Of a stretch of 64,000 bases of DNA, positions 1 to 13,980 are shown piece by piece; the first letter of the stretch is position 1; each line of letters begins with the position of its first letter. Both the position numbers and the translations under genes were made by a program. Source of the DNA: Neodiprion pinetum (Eukaryota > Arthropoda > Insecta > Hymenoptera > Diprionidae). Below the pieces are notes generated by a model. That model ran no database searches, was not told where the DNA came from, and saw nothing but the letters and a program-made list of their open reading frames with translations. The DNA is taken from contig NC_060235.2 in assembly GCF_021155775.2 (NCBI RefSeq), positions 30,358,607-30,422,606 of the forward strand, given 5' to 3'.

Positions 1-309
1 CTGCCAATACAGAAAGTAAACAGTTGCCAGGGCACTAGGAATGGTTAGTAGAATACCCAGCATCAGGGGAGGTCCTTGTTCCGTAAAGTTTCCTTTTCTT
101 CCCAAGTAAATACGTCCGGATTCGGTTATGATGAGGAAAAGTAACATCGCAAGTCCATGGAGAACGGATTCAAGTGTTGGTTGAGGTATTAGGCACAGAG
201 CTTTGAAAATACTCATTCCAAATTCGCAAACAGCAAACATGCCGAAGTAAAACGAATTCAAATACATTAGAATCTCATAGGTTAAGAAGGAGTTCACCAC
301 CCTCGGCAT
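1..309 (-). CDS. TMEM216/TMEM17-family transition-zone membrane protein, 5' part (runs off the left edge)
   Basis: Members of this family (Pfam Transmemb_17: TMEM216, TMEM17, TMEM80) are small four-pass membrane proteins of the MKS/tectonic complex at the ciliary transition zone. The reading frame starts at the ATG complementary to 307-309 and stays open for 103 codons to base 1. It encodes two hydrophobic helices, then the family signature around residues 70-85 (an acidic residue, R-I-Y-L-G, then K-G-N-F-T-E), and a third helix starting near L-T-I-P-S-A-L and ending Y-F-L-Y-W-Q. The EILMYLN start and the PSALATVYFL stretch look closer to TMEM216 than to TMEM17. Usual family length is about 140-150 aa, so roughly 40 residues lie outside the window. 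The start has A at -3. The exact paralogue is an inference; family membership is fairly secure. Confidence 0.85.
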   Translation of the reverse strand, partial: MPRVVNSFLTYEILMYLNSFYFGMFAVCEFGMSIFKALCLIPQPTLESVLHGLAMLLFLIITESGRIYLGRKGNFTEQGPPLMLGILLTIPSALATVYFLYWQ

Positions 310-3300
310 TATTTCACTTTATTTCTACCACATACGTGCAAGTAGACAAAACTTAATTAATATCTTTATCGGGTTGCTCTTATTTTAGACATCACCGGGC
401 CTCGGCTGAACAATAATTTCAAACCAGATATAAATACTGTCTACAGCTATTTATATTTTATAACAAACGTAGCCCAGCTTGGAGCACGGTCTTGCATACA
501 GGTCTGGAAAGGAAGCCTCATTTCAATGAGGCCGTTTGACTCCGTTACGAGTATCTCTGGTCTTTTCGCTCGCACCCACATGCGGCGCTGCGGTCTAGTA
601 TCTCCCGCGCACGGTTTTCTGTGCTAGCGTATGTAGTACGGGTAGTACGTACTTATGTACCTCGTTCGGGACAGTGAGAGAGACAGACAGGAATGACTCT
701 GTCCTCGCACGCTACGAAGCGGCGAAAAATATAAAGATATTTCGCTCGACTACCGGTACGTACATACATACCACTTCGCGGTTGTTTCCAGGCCTGTGTA
801 TGAGGCGGTCTCCGCCACTCAGCCACTTTTTGTTTATCCTCCCAGATCTGTTCCATAATTGATTGTATAGTAATACTACTTAAAAGTAATCACTGTGAAT
901 TTTTTCACATTTTTCAATTTACTCGTTTCGGAAATGGTTTTTTTCTTTTTAAACCTGTATATCATGGAAAATTGAAGTCGGATAGAAAAAACTTGAATGC
1001 AAAAAAGTTTTGTTTTTACACGAACTATTCAATGTAACATATGTTATATTTTTCATGGCATCGGATACACTATTTTCAGCGAAGAAAATGGATATTATTT
1101 TTTTTTCTTTCAGTGCGATATTTTCCTTTCGTTGAATTGCGATTCGCCGACTCACACTGGAGACTAGACTCGAAATATTTTTGGTATATTCGTAGAGAAA
1201 CCATGTGTCGAGTGCGTTGTTCACTTTAGAACGCGTCAATTTTATTTTGTTGCGAGTATTTCGGGTATGAGAACTGCTACACGATCACTACAACGACACT
1301 ACACTATTGACCACATAATGCTGAAATAAGTGTCTTCATATTGCCCTTGACCATTGTTCTTAACAGGTTGACTGTGAATTCGCTCTTGGTATGAATTTCG
1401 TGCGAATTGTGCGATAAAAGCAACAAATACAAATCCGTCGATACTGCATGTAACCGCTATTTCTCATTTTCGACAGCCATGTACGTGCTCAAGCGTGGAA
1501 AAGTATCTGTTCTACGACGTCGAACGTCATCGCCGACAAAGCCTATGTTTTGGTGTCAATCAGGAGAGCTGAGCCGGCTGCCCTACACTATGGAAGCGTC
1601 GAATAATCGGTAAGTTTCCAAATGCCGCAATCTTTGCCCGTGATTTCATATATAATCGGATGGCGAACATTTTCGTAGAGGTGGCATCGCCTACAGCGTT
1701 TCGAGCCTTTGTCATACCGCTATAACAAAAGGCCGATAATTCACTTTTAAATTTGACCCACGACTTCTACCTCGTGTAGACTCGTGTACCATGAAATTTT
1801 AAATACGCCTCCTCCTCTCAATCGCAGCAGGCAATCCAGTGTTCGAGCTTTGCTATAAATTTCTCGCATTATCATCTTAATCGAAGGGTTAAATAATCGG
1901 ACGCAATACAAAATTCAACAGTTTTCTTGGTAGAAGTGATCAGTCTGTGATTATAGCTTTTAATGCAAAATAAAACGCTCTTATTGACATCATACTTAGT
2001 AACTGCGAATGAGCTGCAGTTACTCTGTTCTGTAACGTCATGGTTTTAAAATTCTGATTGTTATTCACTTCAGAATTTTCCATCGAAGTCTGCCGGACTA
2101 CTTCCTACAAATTATTGAAAACGGAAATTAAGAATTGTTTATTACCTTGTGCGCTAAACACGAGAAGGAATATGAAACATTGCCGCATCAATGGCTTGCT
2201 GGTAATCCAACTCACTCTGTATTAGAAATGAATCTGCCAACGCTGCTTTTTGAACAAGGCTGAAGCCAGTAGCCAGAATTAGCAGCCAAACGTTCTAATA
2301 TTCATTCAAATAAGGTATCGAAGTTCAAAAATCAAAATTTTTTGAAATATCTGGAATCTCCGATAGTTTTATAGGATTATGAGGATAAAATTGAACTACA
2401 TTTTTTTATGTCGAAAAAATTTAACACATTTGGCTGCTAACTGTGGCTGTTAACTTTAGCTCCTAGCTTCAGCTTCATGCTTTTTGAGTCTCTATTGCTA
2501 TTTTGACATCCAACTTGGAGTGTTTATTTTTGCGTTGACCACGTAATACACATTTCTCTGCAATCTTGGGGCTGAATTCGTGCCGTCAAACCTCCGACAG
2601 TATAAAAATTTTTCATGATAGTTGGATTATATTTTTCATTATCAGGTTTGGGATGACGGGGTTTTCATGATTTTGCGCATTGATTGTCTTTACTTCGTTG
2701 AAATCTTCGATAATCTGCACTATTCAAATCCCGCCGCGACTTTTGCGCGTGGACTTGATACTTCACGATTCTGAGAACAAGCCAGGTACCGTCTTCTGTG
2801 CTACATATAATATATATAATTATGCGGTTTAGGATACCCATGTTCTTCATGGTTGTAACACATTAGACAAAACTATAGCCATACTGTGTATAACAAGAAA
2901 CATAAATGTGCATTTGATTTATACAAATATTAACGGGCTACAGTTAATTCATTCGATTTAATGATTTTGAGTTAATGTATTCGAGACACCACGAAAAAAG
3001 TTGAAAATGCAGATTTGTTAAATTAAAATTTTTGTTTGATTGAAATCGCGATGTTAAATTTGTTTGTTGATCGAAAATGACTTGAGGGCTTTTTTTGTAA
3101 TACTAAGAATCGAGTAGCCTTATTCATTTACATATGGATTTACAACAAATTTATAAATAAATTAAAATCTCGAACCATCATCGAATATATGGAAAGAAAA
3201 AATATCAAGGCAAAGTGCAATTGCATTAAATGAAAATGAAAACCTCTTTTTATGCATCTTTGTTCGGTGGACTGCACTAGGTGTTTGCGAACAGTGTTAG

Positions 3301-5649
3301 GCATGATGAATCACACCCAATTATATCAACTTTTTCATTCAATCACCGTTCGGTAATTATCTAGCGCAATCTCAACATTACTATTTAATGTAATGCGTTG
3401 TACGATTACATCTCATCATTTTAGGGAGCAAAAATGATGTGCGTAAATTTCAAACGCCTTATCTCATCGTCGTTAGAAACAGGTACTTTCTGCTATATTC
3501 GTCAGATCATTTCAAAAACACGTAAAAATATTTACATATATGTATCCTGTATCCAAACGTTACTTGAGTTATCTAAACTTTGTATACGACAGAGGTGCTC
3601 ACAACTTCCTCAATAAATGATAATAAGTTCCGGGATGATTAAATCAATGATTATTACTAAATACTAAATTTAGTACTAACGTTTCTGGAGTTCTTTTCCG
3701 TGAACGCTGCTGCACTATGGTGCAAAAACGAAGAAGACTAATGCAAAAAAACAAAGAAGAGAAAGAAATGATGTATTTGACACCATGGATTCCGGTGAAC
3801 CATGGAAGCCCTTCACAGGCAATATCATCTTACATAGATGTATGAAGAATCCTGTCTAGTTTTTTGCACACTCTGCTTTTGGCACTGCGTGTCTGACCTT
3901 GGTCAATTCCAAAGTCTTAGGGTGCCGTTTGTCCCCTGGATTCCATAAAAAGTCGTCTGGATGGCAGCAGTTAAATCTGCATACACGATACGTTACATTC
4001 TCCCTCTGGTTCCAAAGCAGTTATTTTAATAGGAAATTTCATCTGCATCTTCAGAAGAGAATTGGTGACCCTCCCTATACATACGTATAGGGGTTATTGA
4101 ACGGGTCGTTAAGAGTCGAGTAATCTCGGAGAAAAAATTTATCAGCTGTGATACAGAAGCGCGTTAATTTTTCGTGACATGAGTAATTACGCGTCGCACG
4201 TTAGGGCAACTGATCGTTCTGTATGTTACAATATCTGTGATAAAAAATTGCCAGAGAGCCTAGACTGTAGATCCTAGAGCAACTGATAGCGATATGATAC
4301 TCCCAATGTGTTTTTTGCCACTTCGAATCTATTGTGAGAACTGAGGGACGGTGTGAGTTGATACTATAATGGACGCATCACTGTAGGTTACTTGATTCGT
4401 TTTGGCAATTAATAGTATATTGTCTAATAAGGAGGCAAACTCGGTGTTTTTGGGCCAAGCGTAAGCTGCAATTTAAGTCGTAGGTGAGCACACACATGAG
4501 TCGAAGACGAATAGACCGTTGCCTTCTTGTTGCACACGATTCTTTATAAGTATGTTGCGCGTTTTATGCAAAGCACGAAATTGAGGCTAGGATCGCGTAA
4601 TGTCAGATTTGTTTGCGACAACCCATGACCATTTTTAATTCCTAGGATTTGTAAGTGGTCTTTTCTGTACTCCGCGCATGCGCATTCGCGGACGCACTCA
4701 AAATATACTCAATTAATTTTCTACGCTACCTCCGTCAACAACGCGACTACTTTGTAGTTTTTGACAGGCGGTTTAGTTTAATTTATCGCGAAGCTGTACT
4801 GGCTGACGATACGTAGGTACGCGCAAAGCCAAATGAACCAAAGAAATGCATTCGCCTTATTTTCAACTCCCGAATTAGTAAGGATTTCCAAGTAACCTCA
4901 ACGATGATAGCAACTGCGCAGTTAAATTTCAAGCTTATATCATACCGAAGATAGTATTCGTGTATAACTATAAGTTGTTGATTCACAACGTAGCAAACCT
5001 TTCCTCGTTCATTTTGCAACCGCAATGATATACAAGCAAGTAATTAGCGTTCACAGCAAACTACTCTTGGTCGCATGGCAGTACGTGTTCTCTATGTACC
5101 CTGAAACTATAAAGCTTAACGTGATATTTACCTGAATTAATTATGTACCATTAGTTAAGTTTACTGCAATTATTTACCACGTTTATAACGTATATAATGT
5201 GGACTTACTAAACCAGTTATGATTGTAAATTTCAACTACTTTTTTTACCTCGCGATTATTGCGACATTGCACGTTTTAGTTCAATGATTAAAAATGTTCT
5301 ATTCAAGGTGATCCCACTATATTAGTTCCTGCGGACTGACCTGAATTATTCACAATATTTGATTGGTGAGATAATTTTTTTAAATTGAACTCCGATGAAT
5401 ATCCCTGTGCCAATTCATGCCGCGGTTAATATGACTTAAGATGTTCAATGTGAACGCGAAAATCGATTACCGACCTTCGTTCCCGAGTTGATCAAAAAAC
5501 CGCAATTTCACGCTAACCGACGATTGTGAATTTTTTGTTCACCAGATTCTGTCATACCGAGGGTCAATCATAGGTAAATACAAGTGCACTGGAAGTTCCA
5601 GTGAATTTGAATTTCGTAGATTAAATTCTCATTCCCTTGGATTCAACTG
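310..5649. other. Region with no secure gene
   Basis: About 5.3 kb upstream of the TMEM216-like start. The part at 530-800 is rich in CpG and could be the promoter or 5' UTR of that gene. Apart from one weak candidate exon at 1477-1609 (listed separately), open frames are short, occur on both strands and show no recognisable domain. I see no tRNA, repeat array or long hairpin here. Confidence 0.5.
1477..1609 (+). CDS. Possible small coding exon, unrecognised
   Basis: A pyrimidine-rich run ending in CAG (1474-1476) is followed two bases later by an ATG (1479-1481), then an open frame to a consensus GTAAGT donor starting at 1610. The peptide is basic at first (M-Y-V-L-K-R-G-K-V, then R-R-R) and ends E-A-S-N-N. 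Joining to a CAG acceptor in the 1820-1830 area would give a stop after about 10 more residues, that is a peptide of roughly 53 aa. I recognise no family. Splice-site and frame agreement is the only support, and it could be chance. Confidence 0.2.
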
Positions 5650-5919
5650 CAAAGGTGGGCTTACACTTGAGCTACTTGCTGCATTTTCATTCGCGTGAAA
5701 TAGCATTTCATCAGTCGCGAGTGCTGTCGAAATTAACCGTTTGTAGTGGAAATGAAATATCAGGCGTGCACAATTGCAATATGGTCGCTGGTGCCGCCTG
5801 CTTGATATTCCTTGTCAGATTTACTATTTCTAGCACTCGCCAATTATCAAACGCTATTTCACGCCAAATAAAATTACAGCAAAACATAGGCGCCGACTTA
5901 TGTCAAACCCAGGGCGTTG
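5650..5919. mobile_element. Degenerate MITE-like inverted repeat (DNA-transposon relic)
   Basis: The two ends are diverged inverted copies of each other. The left copy (5650 to about 5733) and the reverse complement of the right copy (about 5826-5919) share GCGTGAAATAGC exactly, then GCGAGTGCT and GAAAT in the same order with small gaps. Outside these the match weakens but continues: the left start CAAAGGTGGGCTTACAC resembles the right start CAACGCCCTGGGTTTGACA. A length of about 270 bp, no coding capacity and terminal inversion fit a non-autonomous DNA transposon. The end sequence is reminiscent of hAT-type MITEs, but I found no clean 8-bp target duplication, so the superfamily is open. A 96-codon open frame across it looks incidental. 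Confidence 0.5.
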
Positions 5920-6908
5920 CTTCATAGTACTTGGTTGCGACAGGGTTGGGGGGAGGGAAAACTATGATCCATCTTGAAAATAGAAATCTTAATTCGAGAA
6001 GCTCATGACTGATGACAAAAATGTATGACGTTGGCTCACCTATCAACGTTTATTTGCATCAGTTTCTTATAATTATTCGTTACTAAACGTAAACGAGAAA
6101 CAACATTCTTATAATAGGATAGTTTTGAAAGGGGCTGAGCAGCCTCTGAAGATGGTCAGGGGTTGTTCGAGCACGTGAGCAACTTTGGAGTAAGTACGTA
6201 TGCAACAAGAATAACTTAATTACCATTTCACCTTTGACCATGTACTAAGATTCGAGAATTCAGTCTACGAAAATTACTTATACATAACCGTATATTGATG
6301 CATTTATCTTAGTTGGGTTCCATTGTACCGTGACTATATGTCCCCTTATTTACGATTACAGTTTATTTGAATGCACTTTGTAAGCATGTTGGGATGTTTC
6401 AAATTATTCGCTGTGTCGCCTTAAAAGTTGGCTAATCGCAATCTTGGCTTCGTTCGGTCATAGATTATTTGAAAAGACCGGAGTAGTAGAGATGCTTATT
6501 ACAATTGTCAGGAGTAAACGTATTGGTGAATGGTATTGGTACTCTTGAGAAAGCCTAGAGCGTATCGGCATATTTACAGATTGTCGTTGGTCCGGTATGA
6601 CCGGTTATATATATTCTACAGCGATGCCTGAAACTCTGACTCCATTCGTAAAGGGCATTGACCTTTGAAATCTCTATGTTACTGAGATGAAAAAAGTCTA
6701 ATGATAAAACAATCTATTATAACACCGTTTGCTTCACATGTTCATGAAAAAATTCAGTCTGGTGAACGACGTTCTATCTAAATTTCTTACGGTCCATGAT
6801 CCCCGTCATAAAATTTGGACGACGTTTGTTCTATTATCGAGACGTGTAAGTCAGTTTCGTAGATAAATTTTGTAATATACGGAAATATTCTATGGAATTG
6901 GGACCCGA

Positions 6909-6914
6909 ATTAAG

Positions 6915-6945
<31 letters not shown>

Positions 6946-7003
6946 AGATATACATATATCCCATCGACATTCTGTGAACCTATATCATATATCATATATA
7001 TAT

Positions 7004-7052
<49 letters not shown>

Positions 7053-7087
7053 ATCTCATGTTTTTGTAGGTTCACAGAATGTCGATG
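6909..7087. repeat. AT-dinucleotide array framed by a 21-bp perfect inverted repeat
   Basis: Bases 6962-6982 and 7067-7087 are perfect 21-bp inverted copies (CATCGACATTCTGTG... against ...CACAGAATGTCGATG). Between them lies an almost pure AT/TA tract (main array about 6988-7049), itself self-complementary. A second TA array lies just left of the first arm (about 6919-6945). The whole can fold into one long hairpin or cruciform. It may be a MITE invaded by a microsatellite, or a palindrome that arose by replication slippage. Confidence 0.8.
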
Positions 7088-8100
7088 AACTGACTGAACT
7101 GAAAAATAAAACGTCACAACATTAGAGAATTCACATCAGTCGTTCAACAAAGGTAGATAATTGGTCGTTTAGACAAATATCGAAAAACGATGAATCTAAA
7201 TTTCTTTACCCACTAGACGATCGATTCGCTTCACTGGTTTGATATTGAATGATCTTCGAAGTTGCACACTTGTAGATTAGTACCGACTACGAAAGTTTAT
7301 ACGCACTCATAATTAGACGTATCAGTACACGTGTGTTTGGTTGCGTAGGAGAACGATCCAGACAAGCAAGATGTTGTTTTTGTTTGCGAACTACAAGATA
7401 GATAGCTTGGTTACATAAGAGATAGGATAAAAAAATACAATGTACGCCCTCGCAACCAGACAATGAAAAAAGTACAACGTTTCACCGTGAGTTTCCGATA
7501 AAAATAAATCGACGACCGGTTGGCTCGCAATGTTTTACATCTCATATCGTGAGCTGATAGTAGATCGAGTTTTTAGAACGGAGGACTTGTCCGCGGGCCA
7601 ATTTTCAGTTTCATCACACAATCTTCGATCGTATTATTATTTTCGTTTTGTCCAGAGGATGGTTTATTATTGATATGTTTGAGAAATGAAGAAAAACTGC
7701 GAAACAGAAATCCTTATCAGTAATTCACACATGTGTATGTCTTCGTCGCGACGAATTGCACACCTTCGAAATAACAAAATAGGCAGATATCGAGGGTATG
7801 TAATTCGACGCGATTGCATGGTACGATGATCCAAATTTTTTTTCAGATAGTGGCACTAATGACCACTAAAACCTCGCAGTTGCGGAATTTTTCGAACATT
7901 TTTACTCTTACAATAAAGTGCAAAGTGAAAATGTGTCCGAAACACGTGTATTTTAAATGGGGAAATCCACTCTGTTGTCGGCACGGGTTAGAGTTGAGAT
8001 AAGAATCTGAAACAATTAGGCAATTGTTTTTGAATTATTTGAAAAAAATTTGGGGGGGTATGCATTAAAAAATACGTCAACGCCTTAAATATGGGACACC
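7088..8100. other. No gene seen
   Basis: About 1 kb to the right of the AT-rich palindrome. Only short open frames are present, with no convincing splice-flanked exon, RNA gene or repeat. Confidence 0.5.
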
Positions 8101-8107
8101 CTAATCT

Positions 8108-8364
8108 ACGTGCATTATGAGATACCTGAAGGAGTTTGGACTCACAAGGAGTTTTTTAAAATCTAACGAACGTCTGATTGTGTATGATCCATAATTGATA
8201 CAGCCTGAAAAAAGTACAGAAATAGTTTCGACATTTTTGGTTTCGGATGCGAAAATTATTCTTGTCCCTGCCATGCTACCGCAAACTCTGGGATTTTCGA
8301 TATCGGGTATAACAAGTCGCTTCACGTACCACTGGACAGAGTTACGGCGAACTGCGGTCGTCAC
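8108..8364 (-). other. Unrecognised open frame ending near a splice-donor-like site
   Basis: An ATG-started minus-strand frame, open for about 85 codons, reaches a possible donor (AG then GTATCT) close to its end. The translation is not low-complexity, but I recognise no domain. A plus-strand frame of about 106 codons overlaps it, so both may be accidents of a stop-poor segment. It could also be a remnant of a mobile element. Confidence 0.15.
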
Positions 8365-8699
8365 GTTACTTCCTGAGTCGCGGCAACTTCCACCAAATAT
8401 GTCCGCGAATTCTGACCGAGGGCAGGGCGGTTGCCCCTGCAGCCGATATACTCAATGCATAAAAGTTACACACGTATATGCACTCAAACGTACCGCGTAC
8501 TGTAAAGCGTTCTGACAAGCAACATTCCGGTTACGTCGAAGCCTCTGGGGAACTGGACAGGACGATATGCAACGCTCAAACGTTACCGACGCCCACAGTA
8601 ATATTTCTGGTCTCCAGTTTCCGCGTACATAATATTTCCTGCTATATACGTAATCGATTGTACAGTTAACAGATACGATGATAAAAATAAAAGTCAATT

Positions 8700-11600
8700 G
8701 TTCAGTTTTAATTGCCAGAAGCGAGAGATAAAATTTGACGAAGATTGAGGATTTGTAGATGATGCTCGTTTCATGTATTTCAGTATCGTCTGATAGTTGA
8801 AATGTTTTCAGGAATAGAAGAATAAAAATACTGAAACGCAGTTCAACCTAATCTGCGTCCGGTTGAAAATTATAACAACGTTAATGCATTGAATGCTTAT
8901 TATTTTATAATCTGTAGAGCTGCAGGCGATTCGGCGTAAATTTCGTTATACGAAGAATCAATATCATCCGACAGCAAGTAATCATCACTAATATGACCGT
9001 CAGCGATAACGATTATCTGGAATGCACGCTTCACTCTACTACCCAATTTTCCTCTCTCTCTCTATCTTTCTCTCTTTCTTCACACAAGATCGCTACACGC
9101 GGGGGATAGCTCCGAGCATTGCAGAACGTATCTTAAAACCTCTCTTTGCATGCAAGAACCGCGAGCTGTCTTTGAAATCTATATAGCATCGCAGGCGTGC
9201 GTCCGACAGAAATACGTGAGAATGTACGATCGTACGTGTTACACGTGTAGGCTTGCACGTACGACGTACATACATCGCAAAGAAGGTTGTGGGGCATGGA
9301 AATATGACTATGCCGCAAGTCCGATTGCACGTACTCGCCTCAACGGCGCTGATATCTATAAAGGAGAAAAGAGAGGAGGATCGGAGATGAAAGAAAACCT
9401 ATCGAAGGAAGAAGGGATGCCGTATTGCGCCGGCCAACCAGCCGTGGTTACGCAAGAAGTCCGAGGAGTAGTCCGTAGTTTATTAACGAGAGGGACTAAT
9501 CATAGGCACAGCTTATCAGGGAAGAGTCAGGAGGAGTTCAGGTTAGACCAGCTCGCACGTAACCGGGATGTGAATCACGGATTCGCGAGCAGGCGTTCGG
9601 AAGAATCTACCTAATTACCCACCTACCTACTATAGTATAGCTAGACCTTGCAGACCAGTCGAGACGAGACTCTGGGAAGCTTCTATAAACTATCGTTATA
9701 CAGGTACTTCGGAAGTCTTGAACTTTCACTGGCGAAGATCGCAATGCGTGGACCCTAGCATCATCCACGCATCGATATGATATACATATGTACGTCATCT
9801 GCTTGTCGACGTCCGTTTGGTACTTCGTTTAAGATCGCCCACCGCTAATTAGCGTCGTTCGTTTAGTTAATTAGTCATTCGGAGCGGGGATTCTGGTATG
9901 GGTGTGACTGGTGAGGTTATATCGCGGTATGAGGCTTATCGAATCTCAATTTCAAATTAGGTAATAATCATACATATACGCTCATCTAGGATGATCTTTT
10001 CGTTTGTTCCTTTCGCAACGCGATTATTTCGGCGGCGTGTTTTTTCAGTCTCGCGATCAGCCCGTCCGTCGAGCGGTATCCAGACTCCGGCCCTTTCGAG
10101 ACCCTGCATTACGTCATCTACGGACGAATTCTTGGCCCGGTGTGTAACGGTTTTGTTACAGCACGAATCGATCGGTTATACCTACCACACGTGTATCTTT
10201 TTTCGTGGGAATTTTTTTCTGCCCGTGAAATCAATTTTCATATACCTTAACCCTGAGAAATTCCGATGATCTACGAGATTCCGTTACTGACGTCATCTGT
10301 TTTGGTGTGATATTGAAAGACTCATCGATATATATATACCTGTAAAATATATATGATGTAATTCTCGAACAACAAAATACAATTGAACCATTCTGGAAAC
10401 ATTGAGACAGTAATAAAAACAGTTACGATAGCTCAGAAAAAATCGTTGACAACGTTTAATATACGGGTCGAACAGATTCTCCTGGTCAAACCAGTCGTCG
10501 TAGCAGTAGTCGAAGGTGGAGTCAAACTACAGGCAGGCAGGTAGGCAAGTATTTACGTACATATGACTTGTGAATGGGGATCATTGAAAAAGTTGATCAA
10601 GCTTCTTATGTCGAGTCGATTAAAAATTTCAGTTTAAAATATGCGTTCAACAATAACGCATCTTCCCTTCAACCGTTTCAGTTCGTCCGCGACGCGTGTC
10701 GAATCGTTTCCTGTGTGGATTTTCTCTTTCGATCTGAATAAATAAATAAATAAACAAATCGAGAGAAACTGTACGTTGACTTTGCAACCAATCCGTTAAA
10801 CGATACTTGTTTTCAAATGCGTACCGAAGTGTGACGGGGTGAGACCCCTTGCCCTCTCGAATGACCTTCGTCGGACCAACATTGTCTTGTTGTGCGATTA
10901 AACTCCGTCGTCGTTACCCGGTCTGATCTACAGTCTGGCACAAAGGTGCCGGGGATGAGGCCTTAGGTCTACTCTAATCCAGATCCTTCGCTATTGAAGA
11001 GGGTTGCTAGTGGCCGAAGCACGAGAGGACAATACTCTAGATTTAGGACAACGGGGCGAGGAGGGAATGAGAAACGGGAAATGGGAACGAGAACGAGAAC
11101 GAGAACGAGAGAGGAACGAAAACAAACGACCGTCTAGACTTGGCGCTTATACCGCTCACATAATGCAGACTTAATCGCTCTACGACCTTCGGAGTGGTCA
11201 GCTTCCTCTTACAATTTTATTGGTAAGACCATTGAGACGTCTACGGAGGTAGAATCGCGCCGGTTCTTGCACACCCGATTCTCAGGCAGCTCTTCCTTCT
11301 CGTTGATATAACAGAGTAGAGAATCCCTGCACCGTGTGCAGATACTTGCTGCCGATGTCGGCATATAACGGTTCACCGTTCGTTCGGTACCTGTACTCTC
11401 TGCATGGATGAAATTTCAACAACTTTTAGCAGCGAAAATTCCACGTTTTATTATCCGACACCCGTTCACCGTTGATTATACATCGCGAACTTGAGACGCG
11501 ACCGGCTCGTTTTATCCCGCCTTCTCTGTATCGTAGGCAGTCGCAGTACGTTCAATCCAAGTGCGGCAGTTGAAACCAGAGTGCGTGGCGGCAAAGCTCC

Positions 11601-13980
11601 GCGGAACTGCTGCAGATTTGTATTCCTTCTTTTCGGTTCATTCTCAAGCCCCGGGGGGCGATCTCCCCGTGGTGTGATCGTTTCTCCTTTCGAGTATTTT
11701 CTTGTGTCTGGATCGCACCTGGAGTAAAAAATTTTCGAGACCAATTAGTAAGCTTCGAGACGCGATGCCAGGGGCGTCATAGGCTGCCGATGTGATAAAA
11801 GGTAAGACCTCCGTAATTACCTATACCCACTTGTTCCGCGCAAAGTTGAAGGTCAAGGAGGTTGAACTGTTAATCGTTTTACCGATTGAAGAATCTTTAA
11901 GCGACGTGATGATTATGGGGTAGTTTACCGTAGCCGTTACCGGATTTATTACTTCAAATTGTACAGTTTAGACCACCTCGGTATAATCATTATCGAAAAT
12001 GATATTGAATAAAAAATCTGAACACGCATTGACAGACCGTACTTGACTATCGCACGAATGGATAAAAAAAATATATATAAAAAATAAATAAAACACACAC
12101 ACTTTTATGGCAAAGGTGGATCGATTCTCCGGTTTCGCAATGTCGTCGGGTACTGCTAAAAAGTTCGACACGATGCAATGCAATCGTCAAGCTTGAGGAG
12201 ATGTATATGAATATTCAACAAAGTACGGCACCGTGCACGTGGTCGCAGATAAATCGGGAATAATCCGTTTCGTAAGTGATGTTTTTGTGGATTATAAAAA
12301 ATCGTTTATCACGTACGCGTGACATTGAAACCGCGCATGGTGCGGCGTTGTGTCACCTTATAGGTATAACACTTCATCGCTTAATGTAATCATATTAATC
12401 ACGTCTATTTTTAAATTCGCTAAAAAAAAAAGGCTATCGAATGATAATACGCAGTCCGAGCGAACGCGTTTATCCTAATTCTCATACGTGTAAAGTCAAG
12501 CGAACTCCGAGTTTTCGGCACGTTTGTGGCAGATTGGTATAGTGGGAGGGAGAGATAAAGAATCTCCGCGATTTTAGGATATGTTTAATGGCGCACAAGG
12601 GCAACACGCGCGGTGTAACAACGTCGTAATTCCACCTAACAACAAGTTCCACCCCCTCTCGTTACATCCTACTTGTCTCATGTCCCCGTTTCTCTTCCCT
12701 TCCGTCGCTGGCACTTTCCGCGTATTCTTACCCCCGCATATAGTCGTCCCTGGGTCGCGACCCGATCACCACCTTCGCCTTCACGCCGACGTAACCGTCA
12801 CTCCGTCATTCCATCGCGACGCTCGCACCTTCGGTTATATGGAGATCGTGGACCGTTAAATACGAGGATAGATCCGCACTTCGGTGTAAGAGATAGCGGT
12901 CAAAGTGAGAGATTTTTTCAAACATCGTACGTGCTCGTGTAACCGTCAAGGTATGTGAAGACATTTGATGCCAGTATTTACTGTTACAGTCTTGTAATTA
13001 TTTGTTTCGTTCTTCGTATTAAACAATTATCAAATGTTCGAACAAAATAATACATGATTGTGAATTTGTCATCGCGATTGAATTGTTTAAATATCGTAAC
13101 AACTTCTTGCGAAATTGTAGATATCTTGTGATTGAGTTTGACATTTTTTTTTATCGTAATTATAAGTTCAAAGTTTTTCGGAGTGCGGTTGATTGCGATA
13201 TCGGTTCAAAAGTTAGAAGTCCTGTCGAAGAACTTACAACTGCGTTAAGCGTGCTGCCAACATTTTCTACTGTCTTGAACCCCACATTTCTTACATATCC
13301 GACAAATTAAACGGTACGTACCTACGTGCAAGTTTTACTTCTATCGGGCAAATTTCGTTTGTTGGCTGTAAGCTGTTTCGGAGTCGAGTACATTCTATGT
13401 CTGATTCATCGCGTAGATGATCTTTCATTCAAAAAACGTGAAAACTAATGAATCGTTGATTACGGAAATGTCAGTTTGTCTGACGGTTCATCTTGTACAA
13501 TTAACAATCATGGGCGCGAAAAGCAGGTGTCCATATCGCACGACTTGACAACCTTGCGCAACATATAAATAATCCTGTTTACGTCGAAGACGCGAAACAT
13601 AAATTACTTCTATAGAATATCGTTAGGTCTTCGAAAAAGAAAAAAAGTAAACAAGAGGACTTCTCGAAACCTTGGAATACAAATATTATTCTCGTGAACG
13701 GTTATTCGATGTTAAAAGTTGAAATATTTTTCGCTTTATCGTTTATGAAAACACTCGTCTACTCCGATATTTTCATTCACCTGATTAGAATGATATGAAA
13801 ATAGAAAATTCAATCTTGGTATTCTAAAAGTTGGTTGAAATTTACTAGAGGTCTCCGTAATCGACTTGGGTTTGTAATAATATAAAAATATGACTTCAGT
13901 TTTTGTTGCCTATTTTTTGTACTCGGTAAAAATCAACATGTTTTAAATGCCTTCACATTCCTGACGTGACGGCGTGTCAT
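8700..13980. other. CpG-rich region with simple repeats and no secure gene
   Basis: From about 9 kb the sequence becomes richer in CpG, with a CT-rich tract at 9051-9082, AATA repeats near 10740-10757, and four GAACGA units at 11085-11108. Open frames reach about 150 codons (for example 9150-9611, plus) but have no recognisable domain and no consistent splice pattern. A distal promoter or first intron of a gene is possible; nothing here proves it. Confidence 0.4.
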
